Source of the DNA: Candidatus Bathyarchaeota archaeon
GTDB lineage: Archaea; Thermoproteota; Bathyarchaeia; TCS64
Reading direction: 5' to 3'
DNA: 60,420 bases
Assembly: GCA_018652685.1 (NCBI GenBank)
Contig: JABIBQ010000071.1
Location: 1-60,420 of the forward strand
A model generated the notes under the pieces. That model did not search any database. It saw only the letters and a list, made by a program, of their open reading frames with translations, and was not told the origin of the DNA. Of this stretch, positions 8,066-16,907 are shown in pieces. Within the stretch, counting starts at the first letter, position 1; each line of letters opens with the position of its first letter. Made by a program: the position numbers and the translations under genes.

Positions 8066-8311
8066 TTACTCGTTAACGAGCGGCTCTCCGTAGGTCAGAA
8101 GGGTTATGGTGCTCTTGACATTGTCGAGGCGTCGCACCTTGTTGAACACAACCTCCTTGATCTTGTCCATGGAGTCGGCCTCCATCTCAATGATAAGGTC
8201 GTAAATTCCGTAGAGACTGTGTATGTTGGTAATCTCCTCGACTCCATTCAAGGCGTCAATTATCGTGGATTCCATCCCGAGTTCGGTGTTTAGTAAAACG
8301 AATGCCTTCAT
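8066..8311 (-). CDS. Stand-alone Lrp/AsnC ligand-binding (RAM) domain protein
   Basis: 81 residues, covering only the alpha-beta ligand-sensing domain of Lrp/AsnC regulators: MKAFVLLNTELG, then IDALNGVEEITNIHSLYGIYDLIIEMEADS and a C-terminal strand STITLLTYGE. The DNA-binding helix-turn-helix is absent, which is the normal form of small archaeal stand-alone RAM proteins. These assemble as octameric or dodecameric rings and bind amino acids or related effectors. It may modulate full-length Lrp proteins elsewhere. Monocistronic between the membrane protein and an MFS gene. Confidence 0.88.
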   Translation of the reverse strand: MKAFVLLNTELGMESTIIDALNGVEEITNIHSLYGIYDLIIEMEADSMDKIKEVVFNKVRRLDNVKSTITLLTYGEPLVNE

Positions 8312-8354
8312 GTAAATCAGTATGAAGTTTGTATTGGAGAGATATATGGTTATT

Positions 8355-9605
8355 CTACAAACGGTCAGATTTTACGAAGTAAAAGCTAATTCCAGACATC
8401 GCTGCAAGGGCTGCGAACGCTATGAACGCGACCCGGTAACTTCCCGTTACGTCGAAAAGATATCCAGCTAGGACGGGTCCAACGACGTTCCCTATCATCC
8501 GGAAGGGTGACATGATACCTGACATCTGAGCAAAGTTTTTCCTACCGAATATATCTCCCCTAAACGCCATCATCAAGGGGATGCACCCGCCATAAGTCAA
8601 ACCATAGATTACGACGAAGGCATAGACGTGAATGATATTGCTCGCAAAGGCGAGTATCAGGACACCTATGCCTTGGGTTATCATTGTTGCCGCAAGAAGC
8701 GTGTTCTTTTTTATCCTGTCTCCGAGTAATCCGAAGAGTCCCCGTCCGGGTATACTAGCAAAAATCATCATCCCAAGTATTCCACCTGCGGTTTCGGCAC
8801 TTAGTCCGATGTTTACAAGGTGAGGGATCTGGTGAAGAACGATTGAACCTAAAAGGAATGTTCGAAGGGACTCGGCTAATAATAGGCGTCTGAACGTCAC
8901 TGATTTCAATGCGTCCCGGGTAGAAATTTCTGGCTCAGCAACAGCCGGGGATTCCCCGTCCTCCGCGTTGAGGTATTCACTAGAACGCTCACCATCAGGC
9001 AATAGCCCCATTTCTTCGGGGCTATTCCGGAAGAGATATGCCGCAGGTAACCCTACCACCCAGAAGGAGAGGCCACATAATATTGCGGTTGTTCTCCAAC
9101 CATAAAGGACCATGGATTTTGAGATTAAGGGAACAACTACCGCACCACCAATTCCTGCACCGAGGGCGTATAAACTCAGTGCCCTTGTACGCTTCTTGAT
9201 GAACCAGTTTGTGATCAGTGTGGAAAGCCCGTGTGTGAACCCCATATTGTAGCCGATGCTGAGAACCCCGGCGTAGACCAAATACAACATCAAAGGGCTG
9301 TCAACAAAAATCATAGCCATGTAACCAATACCGGTAAGAACGACGCCAATGGCGATTATCTTCCGCGGCCCGAACCGTTTGATGAGGTACCCTATAAGAG
9401 GCCCCTCGATGCCGCCCTCAAGTCTTGAGAAGCTGATAGCTCCCGCTACAACAGCGGCACTCCACCCAAACTCGGCCCGAATTGGCGTGTAAAAGACACT
9501 GAATCCGTAGAAATACAGGCCTGAATCTAGAAAATGGAGTATAATCGCGCCAAAGAGTACCCAATACCCGTAGTATACATTGCCAAGTTTTGTCTTTAGA
9601 CCCAA
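8355..9605 (-). CDS. MFS transporter (monocarboxylate/oxalate-formate type)
   Basis: 416 residues with about 12 hydrophobic segments and a long charged central loop (around residues 200-230, GLLPDGERSSEYLNAEDGE). The N-terminal YYGYWVLFGAIILHFLDSGLYFYGFSVF and the loop GYLIKRFGPRKIIAIG match the MFS family that carries monocarboxylates, oxalate or formate. Substrate and direction cannot be read from sequence. It is followed downstream by the Lrp-type RAM protein gene, 44 bp away, which may be co-transcribed. Confidence 0.85.
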   Translation of the reverse strand: MGLKTKLGNVYYGYWVLFGAIILHFLDSGLYFYGFSVFYTPIRAEFGWSAAVVAGAISFSRLEGGIEGPLIGYLIKRFGPRKIIAIGVVLTGIGYMAMIFVDSPLMLYLVYAGVLSIGYNMGFTHGLSTLITNWFIKKRTRALSLYALGAGIGGAVVVPLISKSMVLYGWRTTAILCGLSFWVVGLPAAYLFRNSPEEMGLLPDGERSSEYLNAEDGESPAVAEPEISTRDALKSVTFRRLLLAESLRTFLLGSIVLHQIPHLVNIGLSAETAGGILGMMIFASIPGRGLFGLLGDRIKKNTLLAATMITQGIGVLILAFASNIIHVYAFVVIYGLTYGGCIPLMMAFRGDIFGRKNFAQMSGIMSPFRMIGNVVGPVLAGYLFDVTGSYRVAFIAFAALAAMSGISFYFVKSDRL

Positions 9606-9860
9606 TTATTCACCGGCTGAAACTCTTAATGCGGTGATTATGTGGTTTAAAACGTTACGAGAGATAAGTGAGTAGTTCATCGAGTTTTATTATTTTTTCA
9701 AGCGGTTTTCGAGTTATCTATGCTTCAAGAGGGCTAGATGGTATATTCAAGTCAACAATCCCTGACCGTGTATCCCTATTGGCCTTGGTAGCTGCAATGA
9801 AGACGAAAACACGATGTAGTGTAACTTTAAAAAACTGGTTTTTTTAGATAGAGAGGGGAG

Positions 9861-10604
9861 TTAGAGGAGGTACCTGGGCTCGCCCTTGATGGACTCGACT
9901 AACTCAAGAGTCTCCATAACCTCTTCCTTGCTACCCTCGATCAGGATCCTGACACCGCCCTCGGCTCCAGCGATGCCGCCAGCTGAGTACAGGTAGGCGT
10001 CGACACCGGTCAGTAGTCCAAGAGCTTCGATCTCCGTGACGATTGTACCAATAATAGGCCACATACGTGGACCGTCGTAGTCTTCTTCAGATGCCAACAT
10101 GTGCAGCTCGTTGATGTCCTCGTATGTGAGTTTCTCAAGCCCGATTGGGATGACCAAGTTCACCTGTTTACCGATGATGTGCCCGATGGTGTTGCCGATG
10201 GTCGCACCATCCTTTCCGCCAATAAGGACTCCCGCGACATAGTCATCGTAGTTGAGCACGTTCGCGCCCTTTATGTAAATGTCTCCCTTGTTTAGGTGTG
10301 GCGCGATGGTGACGCGGTCGTACTCGTCGGCCACTTTTCCTTTGATGAAAACCTTGTCAGCGATCCTCTCTGGCTGCGCTTCGGGGTTCTTCTCGGGTTC
10401 CTTTGGCGTTGTGATCCCGCTGCGATATGCCCGCTTGTCGATCTTCTTTCCCCAGAGCTCTTCAAGGACATATGCGTTTGTTGTGCCAGTTGCCACAACC
10501 ACGGTCCTCTCCTCCATGGCCAGCATAACCTCAGGAAGGGCTGCCACGCCCTTCGCGATTAGCCTCTTTGACTCTGCTACGGTGAGTGAAAATTGTCTTT
10601 TCAT
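9861..10604 (-). CDS. Conserved protein of unknown function, 247 aa
   Basis: I do not recognise the family with confidence. The N-terminal third has an acidic/basic helix followed by RTVVVATGTTNAYVLEELWG, which resembles the phosphate- or CoA-binding glycine turn of ISOCOT-fold proteins (NagB, DeoR, CoA transferases). The middle holds repeated glycine-rich turns (AGVLIGGKDGATIGNTIGHIIG). The C-terminal part ends in an alpha-beta unit (GAEGGVRILIEGSKEEVMETLELVESIKGE). No signal peptide or membrane segment is seen. A TATA-like box lies 25 bp upstream. A ligand-binding or isomerase-like role is only a guess from the glycine turns. Confidence 0.55.
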   Translation of the reverse strand: MKRQFSLTVAESKRLIAKGVAALPEVMLAMEERTVVVATGTTNAYVLEELWGKKIDKRAYRSGITTPKEPEKNPEAQPERIADKVFIKGKVADEYDRVTIAPHLNKGDIYIKGANVLNYDDYVAGVLIGGKDGATIGNTIGHIIGKQVNLVIPIGLEKLTYEDINELHMLASEEDYDGPRMWPIIGTIVTEIEALGLLTGVDAYLYSAGGIAGAEGGVRILIEGSKEEVMETLELVESIKGEPRYLL

Positions 10605-10624
10605 GGCTTATGCATGCATATACG

Positions 10625-10636
10625 GGTTTTTAAATC
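10625..10636 (-). promoter_or_regulatory. TATA-like box of the 247-aa protein gene
   Basis: GATTTAAAAACC on the minus strand is centred about 26 bp before the ATG at 10604. The spacing implies a leaderless mRNA. Confidence 0.42.
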
Positions 10637-10681
10637 AATCATTGGAGAATGGATTAAAATATCTGGGTTTTAAATATTGAG

Positions 10682-11143
10682 CTAATTTCGATCGGATAGC
10701 CCACGGCCCACTATGAGCAGCCCTATACCGATGATGAGGAATGCCCACCAGTCACGGATGTTGAAAGCGATCCCCGCTCCTATGAGCATCATTATTCCCC
10801 CGCCGGCCAAGTACCCGAAGCCACCATCATGCCCGTCAGTCTGCTGGTACGCGGCGATCCCACGTAAAAGAAGGATGACACCGATACCTATCATGAAGAA
10901 GCCGCCGAAATCACCGCCACTGAGTAGTCCTTGGTTCTGTAACATCAGCAGAACACCGAGCCAGATAACGATACCTCCCCCGATTAGTGGGCCGTACTGG
11001 TCATCATCTGGGTCATTCCAGTTGAAATCAACTCGTTTGCTTACTTTACGGTACGTTACTTTATTCTTGAGGTTGGTCCTGCACTTGCTGCAGTAAACGT
11101 CATCCTCTTTGACATCGTTTCCACATGAGGGACAATATGACAT
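10682..11143 (-). CDS. Zinc-ribbon membrane protein
   Basis: 153 residues. An N-terminal zinc ribbon (YCPSCGNDVKEDDVYCSKC, Cys pairs 4/7 and 18/21) is followed by a basic linker and four hydrophobic segments arranged as glycine-rich hairpins (GPLIGGGIVIWLGVLLML; FFMIGIGVILLLRGI; YLAGGGIMMLIGAGIAF; WAFLIIGIGLLIVG). The membrane part resembles LiaF/DUF5668-type four-helix modules. The role is unknown; the ribbon would face the cytoplasm. It is likely monocistronic, with TATA-like TTCTTAAACC about 33 bp upstream. Confidence 0.75.
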   Translation of the reverse strand: MSYCPSCGNDVKEDDVYCSKCRTNLKNKVTYRKVSKRVDFNWNDPDDDQYGPLIGGGIVIWLGVLLMLQNQGLLSGGDFGGFFMIGIGVILLLRGIAAYQQTDGHDGGFGYLAGGGIMMLIGAGIAFNIRDWWAFLIIGIGLLIVGRGLSDRN

Positions 11144-11189
11144 CAGGGCACCTACAAAACAGAGAAGGGCAGGTTTAAGAAAAAGGTTC

Positions 11190-12356
11190 TCACTCGTCGG
11201 GTTTCACGAAAGACAGCAAAGCGGAGGAGCAAAGAGAGATTGACGCTAATGTGAACCAACCTACCTGATAGCTACTCGTGTAGTCACGGAGGTACCCCAA
11301 AAGAAGGGGCAAAGCGAACGCCCCAAAACTGGCGAACGTGTTGTTGATCCCGGATATACTTCCCGCTGAACTCGTACCGAAGAGTCGCGGGATGATGGTG
11401 AAGGAGGGGCTCCGTGAGAAGTTGAGGACCCAGCCTAGGAAAAAGAGCAGGACGTAAAGGAGCACCCCGACCGGCTGAAGGGCCAAAGTAAATATCAGCG
11501 CAGATAGCAGCAGGAACCCGCCTAAAAGAACACGCTGTTCACCTAGTCGGTCAGAAACCAGCCCACCGATTGGGTTCGCAAAGATACCCGCGATGTTCAG
11601 TAATGACATAGCGGTGCTTGTGGCGATGACGCTAAACCCATAGTCCTCGCGGAGAACCAGCGGCATCCACGCGATGAAGGTATAGTACGACCCCAGTCTG
11701 ATGAACTGCATGAAGCAGAGAATCCAGAACTCCCTACGATCAACGGGTAGCTCCCGAAGGTTCATTGACCGCCCCTCGGTGGACGTATCCTTCAGTAGAA
11801 GGTAGCAAAGAGCGGCCGAGGCAAGGCCCAGGACACCCGTTAACTTTAACCCGGTGTTCCATCCGATATCGGCACTCAGGAGCGGCACAAACCAAGAGGC
11901 GAGGATCATCCCCGAGCTCCCGCCGATGTTTAGAATCCCCAGGGCTGTGCCCCGTTCATCAGAGTTGAACCAGCTGGAAACTAGTTTGACACCGGGGACA
12001 AAAATACCAGCCCCAAGTAACCCGGCGAGGAACCGGAGTCCAATCGCTTTCATTACGGTGTCGCTGTAACCGAAAAGGAGAGTTGAAAGACTGACCCCCA
12101 GGACGCTGAGGCTCATGGTGAGCCTGCTGCCCTTCCTGTCGCTCATTATGCCCCAGGGGATCTGTCCTATCGTGTACCCGACGAAATAGGCAGACATCAA
12201 CGCACCAGTCCAAGTATACGTCAACGCCAAGTCGGATTTTATCGAGTCCAGCACGTTGGTGTACGCGGCGTTCATTATGCTCAGGGTGGCGAGACCGAGA
12301 AAACCACCAAACAGTATCCTTGGTTTCTTCAATACGCTTCTAAGACCCACGCCCAC
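11190..12356 (-). CDS. MFS transporter
   Basis: 388 residues, 12 predicted hydrophobic segments. The cytoplasmic loop motif GIMSDRKGSRLTMSL (family motif A, DRxGRR-like) after helix 2 and its repeat GLVSDRLGEQRVLLGG in the second half are classic. The N-terminus (MGVGLRSVLKKPRILFGG) starts at GTG. The substrate is unknown. It lies 46 bp upstream of the zinc-ribbon membrane gene and may share its transcript. It is not closely similar to the MFS proteins at 8355 or 20327 as judged by eye. Confidence 0.85.
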   Translation of the reverse strand: MGVGLRSVLKKPRILFGGFLGLATLSIMNAAYTNVLDSIKSDLALTYTWTGALMSAYFVGYTIGQIPWGIMSDRKGSRLTMSLSVLGVSLSTLLFGYSDTVMKAIGLRFLAGLLGAGIFVPGVKLVSSWFNSDERGTALGILNIGGSSGMILASWFVPLLSADIGWNTGLKLTGVLGLASAALCYLLLKDTSTEGRSMNLRELPVDRREFWILCFMQFIRLGSYYTFIAWMPLVLREDYGFSVIATSTAMSLLNIAGIFANPIGGLVSDRLGEQRVLLGGFLLLSALIFTLALQPVGVLLYVLLFFLGWVLNFSRSPSFTIIPRLFGTSSAGSISGINNTFASFGAFALPLLLGYLRDYTSSYQVGWFTLASISLCSSALLSFVKPDE

Positions 12357-12387
12357 ACCTCAAAGATAGGGTGCATGTAGTGATCTT

Positions 12388-12400
12388 GATATTTAAAAAT
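12388..12400 (-). promoter_or_regulatory. TATA-like region of the MFS gene at 11190-12356
   Basis: TTTTTAAATATC on the minus strand lies about 35-40 bp upstream of the GTG start. The surrounding 30 bp are almost pure A/T. The short region also separates this gene from the por operon end at 12434. Confidence 0.35.
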
Positions 12401-12433
12401 AATATAAAAATAGGAAAGATGTTTGGAGGAAGC

Positions 12434-13327
12434 TTACATCATAAGCTTGCCTTTAGCATCGTTATCGAGGAGGCTTTCCCAGCGGGAAGTCGTGAACCCC
12501 TGAATGTCGCCGATCTCGTCGTCAGTCATGTGGCGGAACCTTGCCTGTGGCTTTAGGTACTCGCTAACTGGCTTGAGCTCTTTGGGTTTGTAGTTCAGCT
12601 TGAACTTCTCGCCGTTCTCAATCTCCATCAGTGGCCATACACCTGACTGGACACCTGACCTTGCAATATCCATTGTGATCGCTGGGTCATATCTCCACCC
12701 GACTGGGCACGGAGCCTGTATGATGAGCATCCTGAAGCCTTCTAGATCCTTGGCATAGTTTACCTTGGCTATTAGGTCCTCTGGATAACCAACGCTTGCC
12801 GTTGCTACGTATGGTACGTAGTGGGCCGCGAAGATGAACGGTACGTTCTTCTTGTGAGTAGTTTTGCCCCTGCTCGCCTGACCGACCGGTGTGGTGCTGG
12901 TCCTGCTGTACTTTGGGGTTGAGCTGCTCCTCTGGTTACCCGTGTTCATGTATGCTTCGTTGTCCTTTGTGATGACGAAGACGTTCTCGTTCCTCTCTGC
13001 TGCGCCGGATAGACCCTGGAAGCCAATGTCGTAGGTACCGCCGTCTCCGAAGAAAGCGACGGCCTTGACGTCTGACCTGCCTAGTGCCTTGAGTCCGTGT
13101 GTAGTTCCAGTTAGGAGAGCGCCGCCGCCCTCGAAGACCGTTCCTGTCCTTGGAGTCTTGGTTACGCTGTCTGGACAGCATGGAATGCCGTGCCGGATAA
13201 CGTTTGGACCAAGAGCTTTAAAGGCGAGCCTCGCGGCGAGAGCTGCACCACAGCCCTGGCATGCGCTGCCTGGAGTGATGGTCATCTCGCTCATGGGGAT
13301 CTGTGCACGTGTTATTCTTTCAGCCAT
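12434..13327 (-). CDS. porB: 2-oxoacid:ferredoxin oxidoreductase, beta (TPP-binding) subunit
   Basis: 297 residues. It carries the thiamine diphosphate motif GDGGTYDIG...DNEAYMNTG and the Fe-S cysteines CQGCG, CCPDS and a distal CPVGWR, the pattern of pyruvate (POR) rather than 2-oxoglutarate enzymes. It decarboxylates a 2-oxoacid on TPP and passes electrons through its cluster to the delta subunit. Third gene of the gamma-delta, alpha, beta operon, 13 bp after alpha. Pyruvate is the likeliest substrate, but related 2-oxoacids are not excluded. Confidence 0.93.
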   Translation of the reverse strand: MAERITRAQIPMSEMTITPGSACQGCGAALAARLAFKALGPNVIRHGIPCCPDSVTKTPRTGTVFEGGGALLTGTTHGLKALGRSDVKAVAFFGDGGTYDIGFQGLSGAAERNENVFVITKDNEAYMNTGNQRSSSTPKYSRTSTTPVGQASRGKTTHKKNVPFIFAAHYVPYVATASVGYPEDLIAKVNYAKDLEGFRMLIIQAPCPVGWRYDPAITMDIARSGVQSGVWPLMEIENGEKFKLNYKPKELKPVSEYLKPQARFRHMTDDEIGDIQGFTTSRWESLLDNDAKGKLMM

Positions 13328-13340
13328 TTTTTTCTACCTC

Positions 13341-14501
13341 TTACACCCATGTTACCTTGTCTGATTTACCGCCCTTGGCGTAGTCAAGGATCTTGTCTCC
13401 GATCATCTCGAAGTCGTGAACCCTTACCTCTTTACCGCCAAGACCTGCGTGGAACTGCAGTATTTTAGGCTTATCTTCCATATCGTAGAAAGTGTCCCTC
13501 ACCTTGCTGAAGACGGGCCCGCCCTTGCCTGGACAGATTGACCTGTCGACAACTGCGACTCCTCCTAGCTTCTCCGCCCACTTCAAGAGATCCTTCTCTG
13601 GGAATGGGATGAAGCTCCTCAGCCGGATTAGTCCAACCTTTTTGCCCTCTTTCTGCATCTTATCGACTGCAGCCTTGCATGTGCCCGCGATGGTCCCCAT
13701 GGCTATGATGGCGCACTCTGCGTCCTCCATCTTGTACGCCTCGATCATCCCGTTGCCGTAGCGGCGACCGAATGTCTTGTAGAAGCTGTCCATGGTGTCC
13801 TTGAGAATGTCCTCGATTCCTAGGATTGCGTCGTGGTGGCTCTTCCATCGATCCTGTGGGTCTCCGCCGCCCCAACCCCTACTGAATGTTGACACGTCAA
13901 CCTCGTCGGGGAGGATGCTTGGCATTGCCTTGTTCGGTGGAAGCCACTCGTCGACCAGTGCCTGGTCTGGGATCTCTACTGGCTCTGCGGTATAGCTCAG
14001 AACGTATCCGTCGTAACCGACCGCCGCTGGGATCCTGACCCGGGGGTCTTCTGCAATCTTGTAGGCCATGATCAGGGAGTCTAGGATCTCCTGTGCGTCC
14101 TCTACGTATAGGTGGCTCCAGCCCGTCCACTGCTGTGACATAAGGTCACTGTGGTCTGGCTGCATGCCCTTGTAGCTCCTGTGGACGACTGCCATAACGA
14201 CTGGTAGCCTTCCTGTGCCCGTTCCCTGCATGGGGTGGTGCATGTATAGGAGGCCGGGGCCGCTTGTACATGTGAAGGTTCTTGCACCGACACGTGAAGC
14301 GCCCTGGACAACTACCTGGCTTGAGAGCTCTCCCTCTACGTTAACAAAGTCAAAGTCCCATTCCGCGTTTGCGTGCATCTCGCTGAGATATTGCGTAATT
14401 GTGGTCTGGGGTGTGATTGGGAATGCGCTGGCAACTTGGACGCGTGCAAGTCTGCATGCGACCGCTGCTGCCTTGTTTCCTACCATTACTTCATATGACA
14501 T
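13341..14501 (-). CDS. porA: 2-oxoacid:ferredoxin oxidoreductase, alpha subunit
   Basis: 386 residues from the ATG at 14499-14501. This ATG sits 1 bp past the gamma-delta stop and has GAGG about 7 bases upstream, so I prefer it to the in-frame ATG at 14513 that would overlap. The product shows the alpha-subunit pyrimidine domain (GNKAAAVACRLARVQVASAFPITPQT) and the VNVEGELSSQVVVQGASRVGARTFTCTSG region. It ends in the transketolase C-terminal-like domain. It forms the active-site interface with beta. Confidence 0.93.
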   Translation of the reverse strand: MSYEVMVGNKAAAVACRLARVQVASAFPITPQTTITQYLSEMHANAEWDFDFVNVEGELSSQVVVQGASRVGARTFTCTSGPGLLYMHHPMQGTGTGRLPVVMAVVHRSYKGMQPDHSDLMSQQWTGWSHLYVEDAQEILDSLIMAYKIAEDPRVRIPAAVGYDGYVLSYTAEPVEIPDQALVDEWLPPNKAMPSILPDEVDVSTFSRGWGGGDPQDRWKSHHDAILGIEDILKDTMDSFYKTFGRRYGNGMIEAYKMEDAECAIIAMGTIAGTCKAAVDKMQKEGKKVGLIRLRSFIPFPEKDLLKWAEKLGGVAVVDRSICPGKGGPVFSKVRDTFYDMEDKPKILQFHAGLGGKEVRVHDFEMIGDKILDYAKGGKSDKVTWV

Positions 14502-14502
14502 T

Positions 14503-15327
14503 TTAAGCCTCAACTCTCACCATTTCGATTGCGTCTACTGGACACTCGTTTGCACATACTCCGCAGCCCTTGCATGCGGCGTACCTGATGCTTGGCTTCT
14601 TTGTCTCCTCGTCCCAGTTAATGGATGTCTCTGGGCAGAAGATCCAGCAAGCCTTGCAGCTGATGCACTTTTCGATGTCAATCTCGGGGGTGAAGACCCT
14701 CCAGCTTGACACGTCTTTCAGTACACCGTAGCCACCTACGTGAATGTCGTGCTTCTCTTCAGGTGCGACCTTGACGGTTGCCTGAACAGGGCCCTTGACT
14801 TCCTCGTAGCTCCTCCTGACAGCGGCGATGTTCATCTCGCCGATCCTGCCTGGGAAGTTTTTAGCAATAGCCTTCTCAATGGACTCTACGGAAATCAGTC
14901 CAGTCACCTTGGCGAACGCGCCCAGGATGGCTGTGTTTGTGATTGGCCTTCCAAGAGTCTCTAGTGCAATAGTAGTAGCGTCAACAGTAGCGACTTTAAA
15001 GTCTCCACCTAGCTTGACATCCTCTGGCTCATCCTGCGTATTCAGAATAACCAGACCGCCAGGTAGGAGATTGTCTACAACGCTCTGCTGTTTAGCGATA
15101 AGGGGGTCGAGAACGATGCTTATGCCGGGGTTGTGAACGAGTTCACGCTCCCTTACACGGACATCGTCGATTCGGACGAAAGCAGTAAGTGGCGCTCCAC
15201 GGCGCTCAGTGCCGTACATTGGGATTGCCTGGGAATACTTACCTTCCTCATAAGCAGCTATGGCGATAATCCTTGAAGCCGTTACAGCTCCTTGGCCGCC
15301 CCTGCCGTGAAACCTTATTTCAATCAA
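14503..15327 (-). CDS. porG: 2-oxoacid:ferredoxin oxidoreductase, fused gamma-delta subunit
   Basis: 274 residues joining two normally separate subunits. Residues 1 to about 185 are the gamma domain ([17 protein letters not shown] at the N-terminus). Residues from about 205 form a two-cluster ferredoxin delta domain with [13 protein letters not shown] and [16 protein letters not shown]. Gamma binds CoA and delta transfers electrons to soluble ferredoxin. The start codon is TTG (15325-15327). First gene of the por operon; gamma-delta fusion is known in several archaea and bacteria. Confidence 0.93.
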
Positions 15328-15555
15328 AGTTTTCCCTCTATGTTAATCGTTAGTCTACCCTCGTAGGTCCTAAGAATAACGATTTCACTGAAAACCTCCC
15401 TCGCTGGCATTTAAGGTTGTCTTAATGGGTTTTATTGAATGTAAATAGTATATAGAGAGGGTTGGAAATACATTCAAGATACTCATATAATATTTGACAA
15501 ATGGGCGAACTCCCTTTTTCTGGAAAAGATGCCTTGATCAGGTGGAAAAAAGGGA
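15328..15555. other. Intergenic region between por operon and CoA transferase
   Basis: 228 bp without a supportable gene. It must hold the por promoter; A/T-rich candidates include CTATATACT (minus strand, about 15446-15454) and CTTAAATG (about 15408-15416). A T6 on the minus strand (15546-15551) directly follows the CoA-transferase stop and may terminate that gene. Confidence 0.4.
15546..15551 (-). terminator. T-tract after the CoA-transferase gene
   Basis: CCCTTTTTTCC on the minus strand begins 4 bases beyond the stop codon at 15556-15558. There is no hairpin, in line with archaeal T-tract termination. Confidence 0.35.
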
Positions 15556-16731
15556 TCAGGTCAGCCTCTGACTGAGGACGCCTTCCTTGTAGAGCTCCTT
15601 GATTTCCTCTTCAGAATAACCCAGATATTCCTTCAACAGCACCTCGTTATGCTCGCCAAGCAACGGGGCCGGACTATGGACCTTTCCGGGTGTCTCGCTG
15701 AATTTTATGGGGAAGTTCACCGCCTTATAGTCGCCCAGCAACGGGTGGTTCATGTCGATGACCATGTCTCTTGCGAGGAGGTGGGGGTCTGACGTGGCCT
15801 CGCTGGCGTAGTTGATCATTGAGCAGGGGAGACCGATGTTAGCGAAGTAATTCGATGCCTCCAACCGGGTCATGTCCTTGATGAGATCCAAGATCATCTC
15901 CTTGGTCACCTCATCAACGCCCAAGGCCATCTTCAGCTTCTCCATTCCTTTGGCCCTGAACCCCATGAGGAAAATGTGTCCGTCCTTGACCGGGTGGATA
16001 CCCCCGATGTTAATGATGTTCTTGCTGTACTCGTCACGTTCAGCCTTCCTTGTAGCCTCGTCCTTTCCACTGACGAAGTACGTGGTTGTGTTGACGTTGT
16101 ACGCGAACATGGTATCAAGTTGAGCCACGTCTATCTTCTGGCCGACCCCTGTCTTATCCCGATAACGAAGCGCGGCCAGGATTGCCATGGCAGCCATTGT
16201 CCCAGGCGCGAGGTCACCGAATGCCCCCGTTAATGTGTACGGAGGTCCTTCCGGGTCAACATTGTCGCCCTGCTGGCGGGTGAATCCTGAGATTGACTCC
16301 GCAATCATGGCGTAGCTGGGGCGTATATTGTACGGACCGGTCTCCCCGAACCCGCTTAAAGCGGCGTAAATGATGTCGGGCTTGATCTTCTTGAGGTCCT
16401 CGTACCCGATGCCTAATCGTTCCATGGTACCTGGGACGAAGTTTGTTACAACTATGTCACTTATCTCAACAAGCCCTTGGAAGATCTTCTTCCCTTTCTC
16501 GTCCTTCATGTTAATGGCAAGATCTTTCTTGTTGAGATTGAGGTGGTGGAACGTGGGGCTTGCCCCCCCGTACATTGGCCCCCTCTGGCTTAACCTTCCA
16601 AGGCTACCCCATGGTGGCTCTATCTTGATTACCTCTGCGCCCATCTCAGCAAGCATCAATGTGCACCATGGTCCGTACCATACGTGAGTCAAGTCTAGTA
16701 TCCTTACGTCGTCTAACAGTTGATCCATCAA
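15556..16731 (-). CDS. Class III CoA-transferase (CaiB/BaiF family)
   Basis: 391 residues, the family norm. The N-terminal VRILDLTHVWYGPWCTLMLAEMGAEVIKIEPPWG, VVTNFVPGTMERLGIGYEDLKKI and SGFGETGP are typical of formyl-CoA, carnitine or succinyl-CoA transferases. The catalytic Asp is expected in GAFGDLAPGTMAAM. These enzymes move CoA between carboxylic acids through an Asp-acyl anhydride and are dimers with an interlocked fold. The substrate pair is unknown. The gene stands alone, divergent from the MoxR gene. Confidence 0.9.
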   Translation of the reverse strand: MMDQLLDDVRILDLTHVWYGPWCTLMLAEMGAEVIKIEPPWGSLGRLSQRGPMYGGASPTFHHLNLNKKDLAINMKDEKGKKIFQGLVEISDIVVTNFVPGTMERLGIGYEDLKKIKPDIIYAALSGFGETGPYNIRPSYAMIAESISGFTRQQGDNVDPEGPPYTLTGAFGDLAPGTMAAMAILAALRYRDKTGVGQKIDVAQLDTMFAYNVNTTTYFVSGKDEATRKAERDEYSKNIINIGGIHPVKDGHIFLMGFRAKGMEKLKMALGVDEVTKEMILDLIKDMTRLEASNYFANIGLPCSMINYASEATSDPHLLARDMVIDMNHPLLGDYKAVNFPIKFSETPGKVHSPAPLLGEHNEVLLKEYLGYSEEEIKELYKEGVLSQRLT

Positions 16732-16907
16732 ATTCCTCAGTAGGTTTTACTGTAAGTGTAAATATATACAAGATTTTCCATAAGGCGATGGTTTCCCATC
16801 AAACCTCGGGATAACCCCGTCTTTATTGTCGTTGATAAACGCGATAATACAAGGTTTCATTGTACAAGCCTTAAATCGTACTGTGCAGTAAACCACTGGA
16901 ATTAGAA

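Noticed and set aside
9606-9860. Possible remnant of a gene in the 255-bp gap upstream of the MFS gene at 8355
   Set aside because: One frame gives a natural-looking stretch of about 40 residues, but there is no start, no recognised motif and no similarity I can support.
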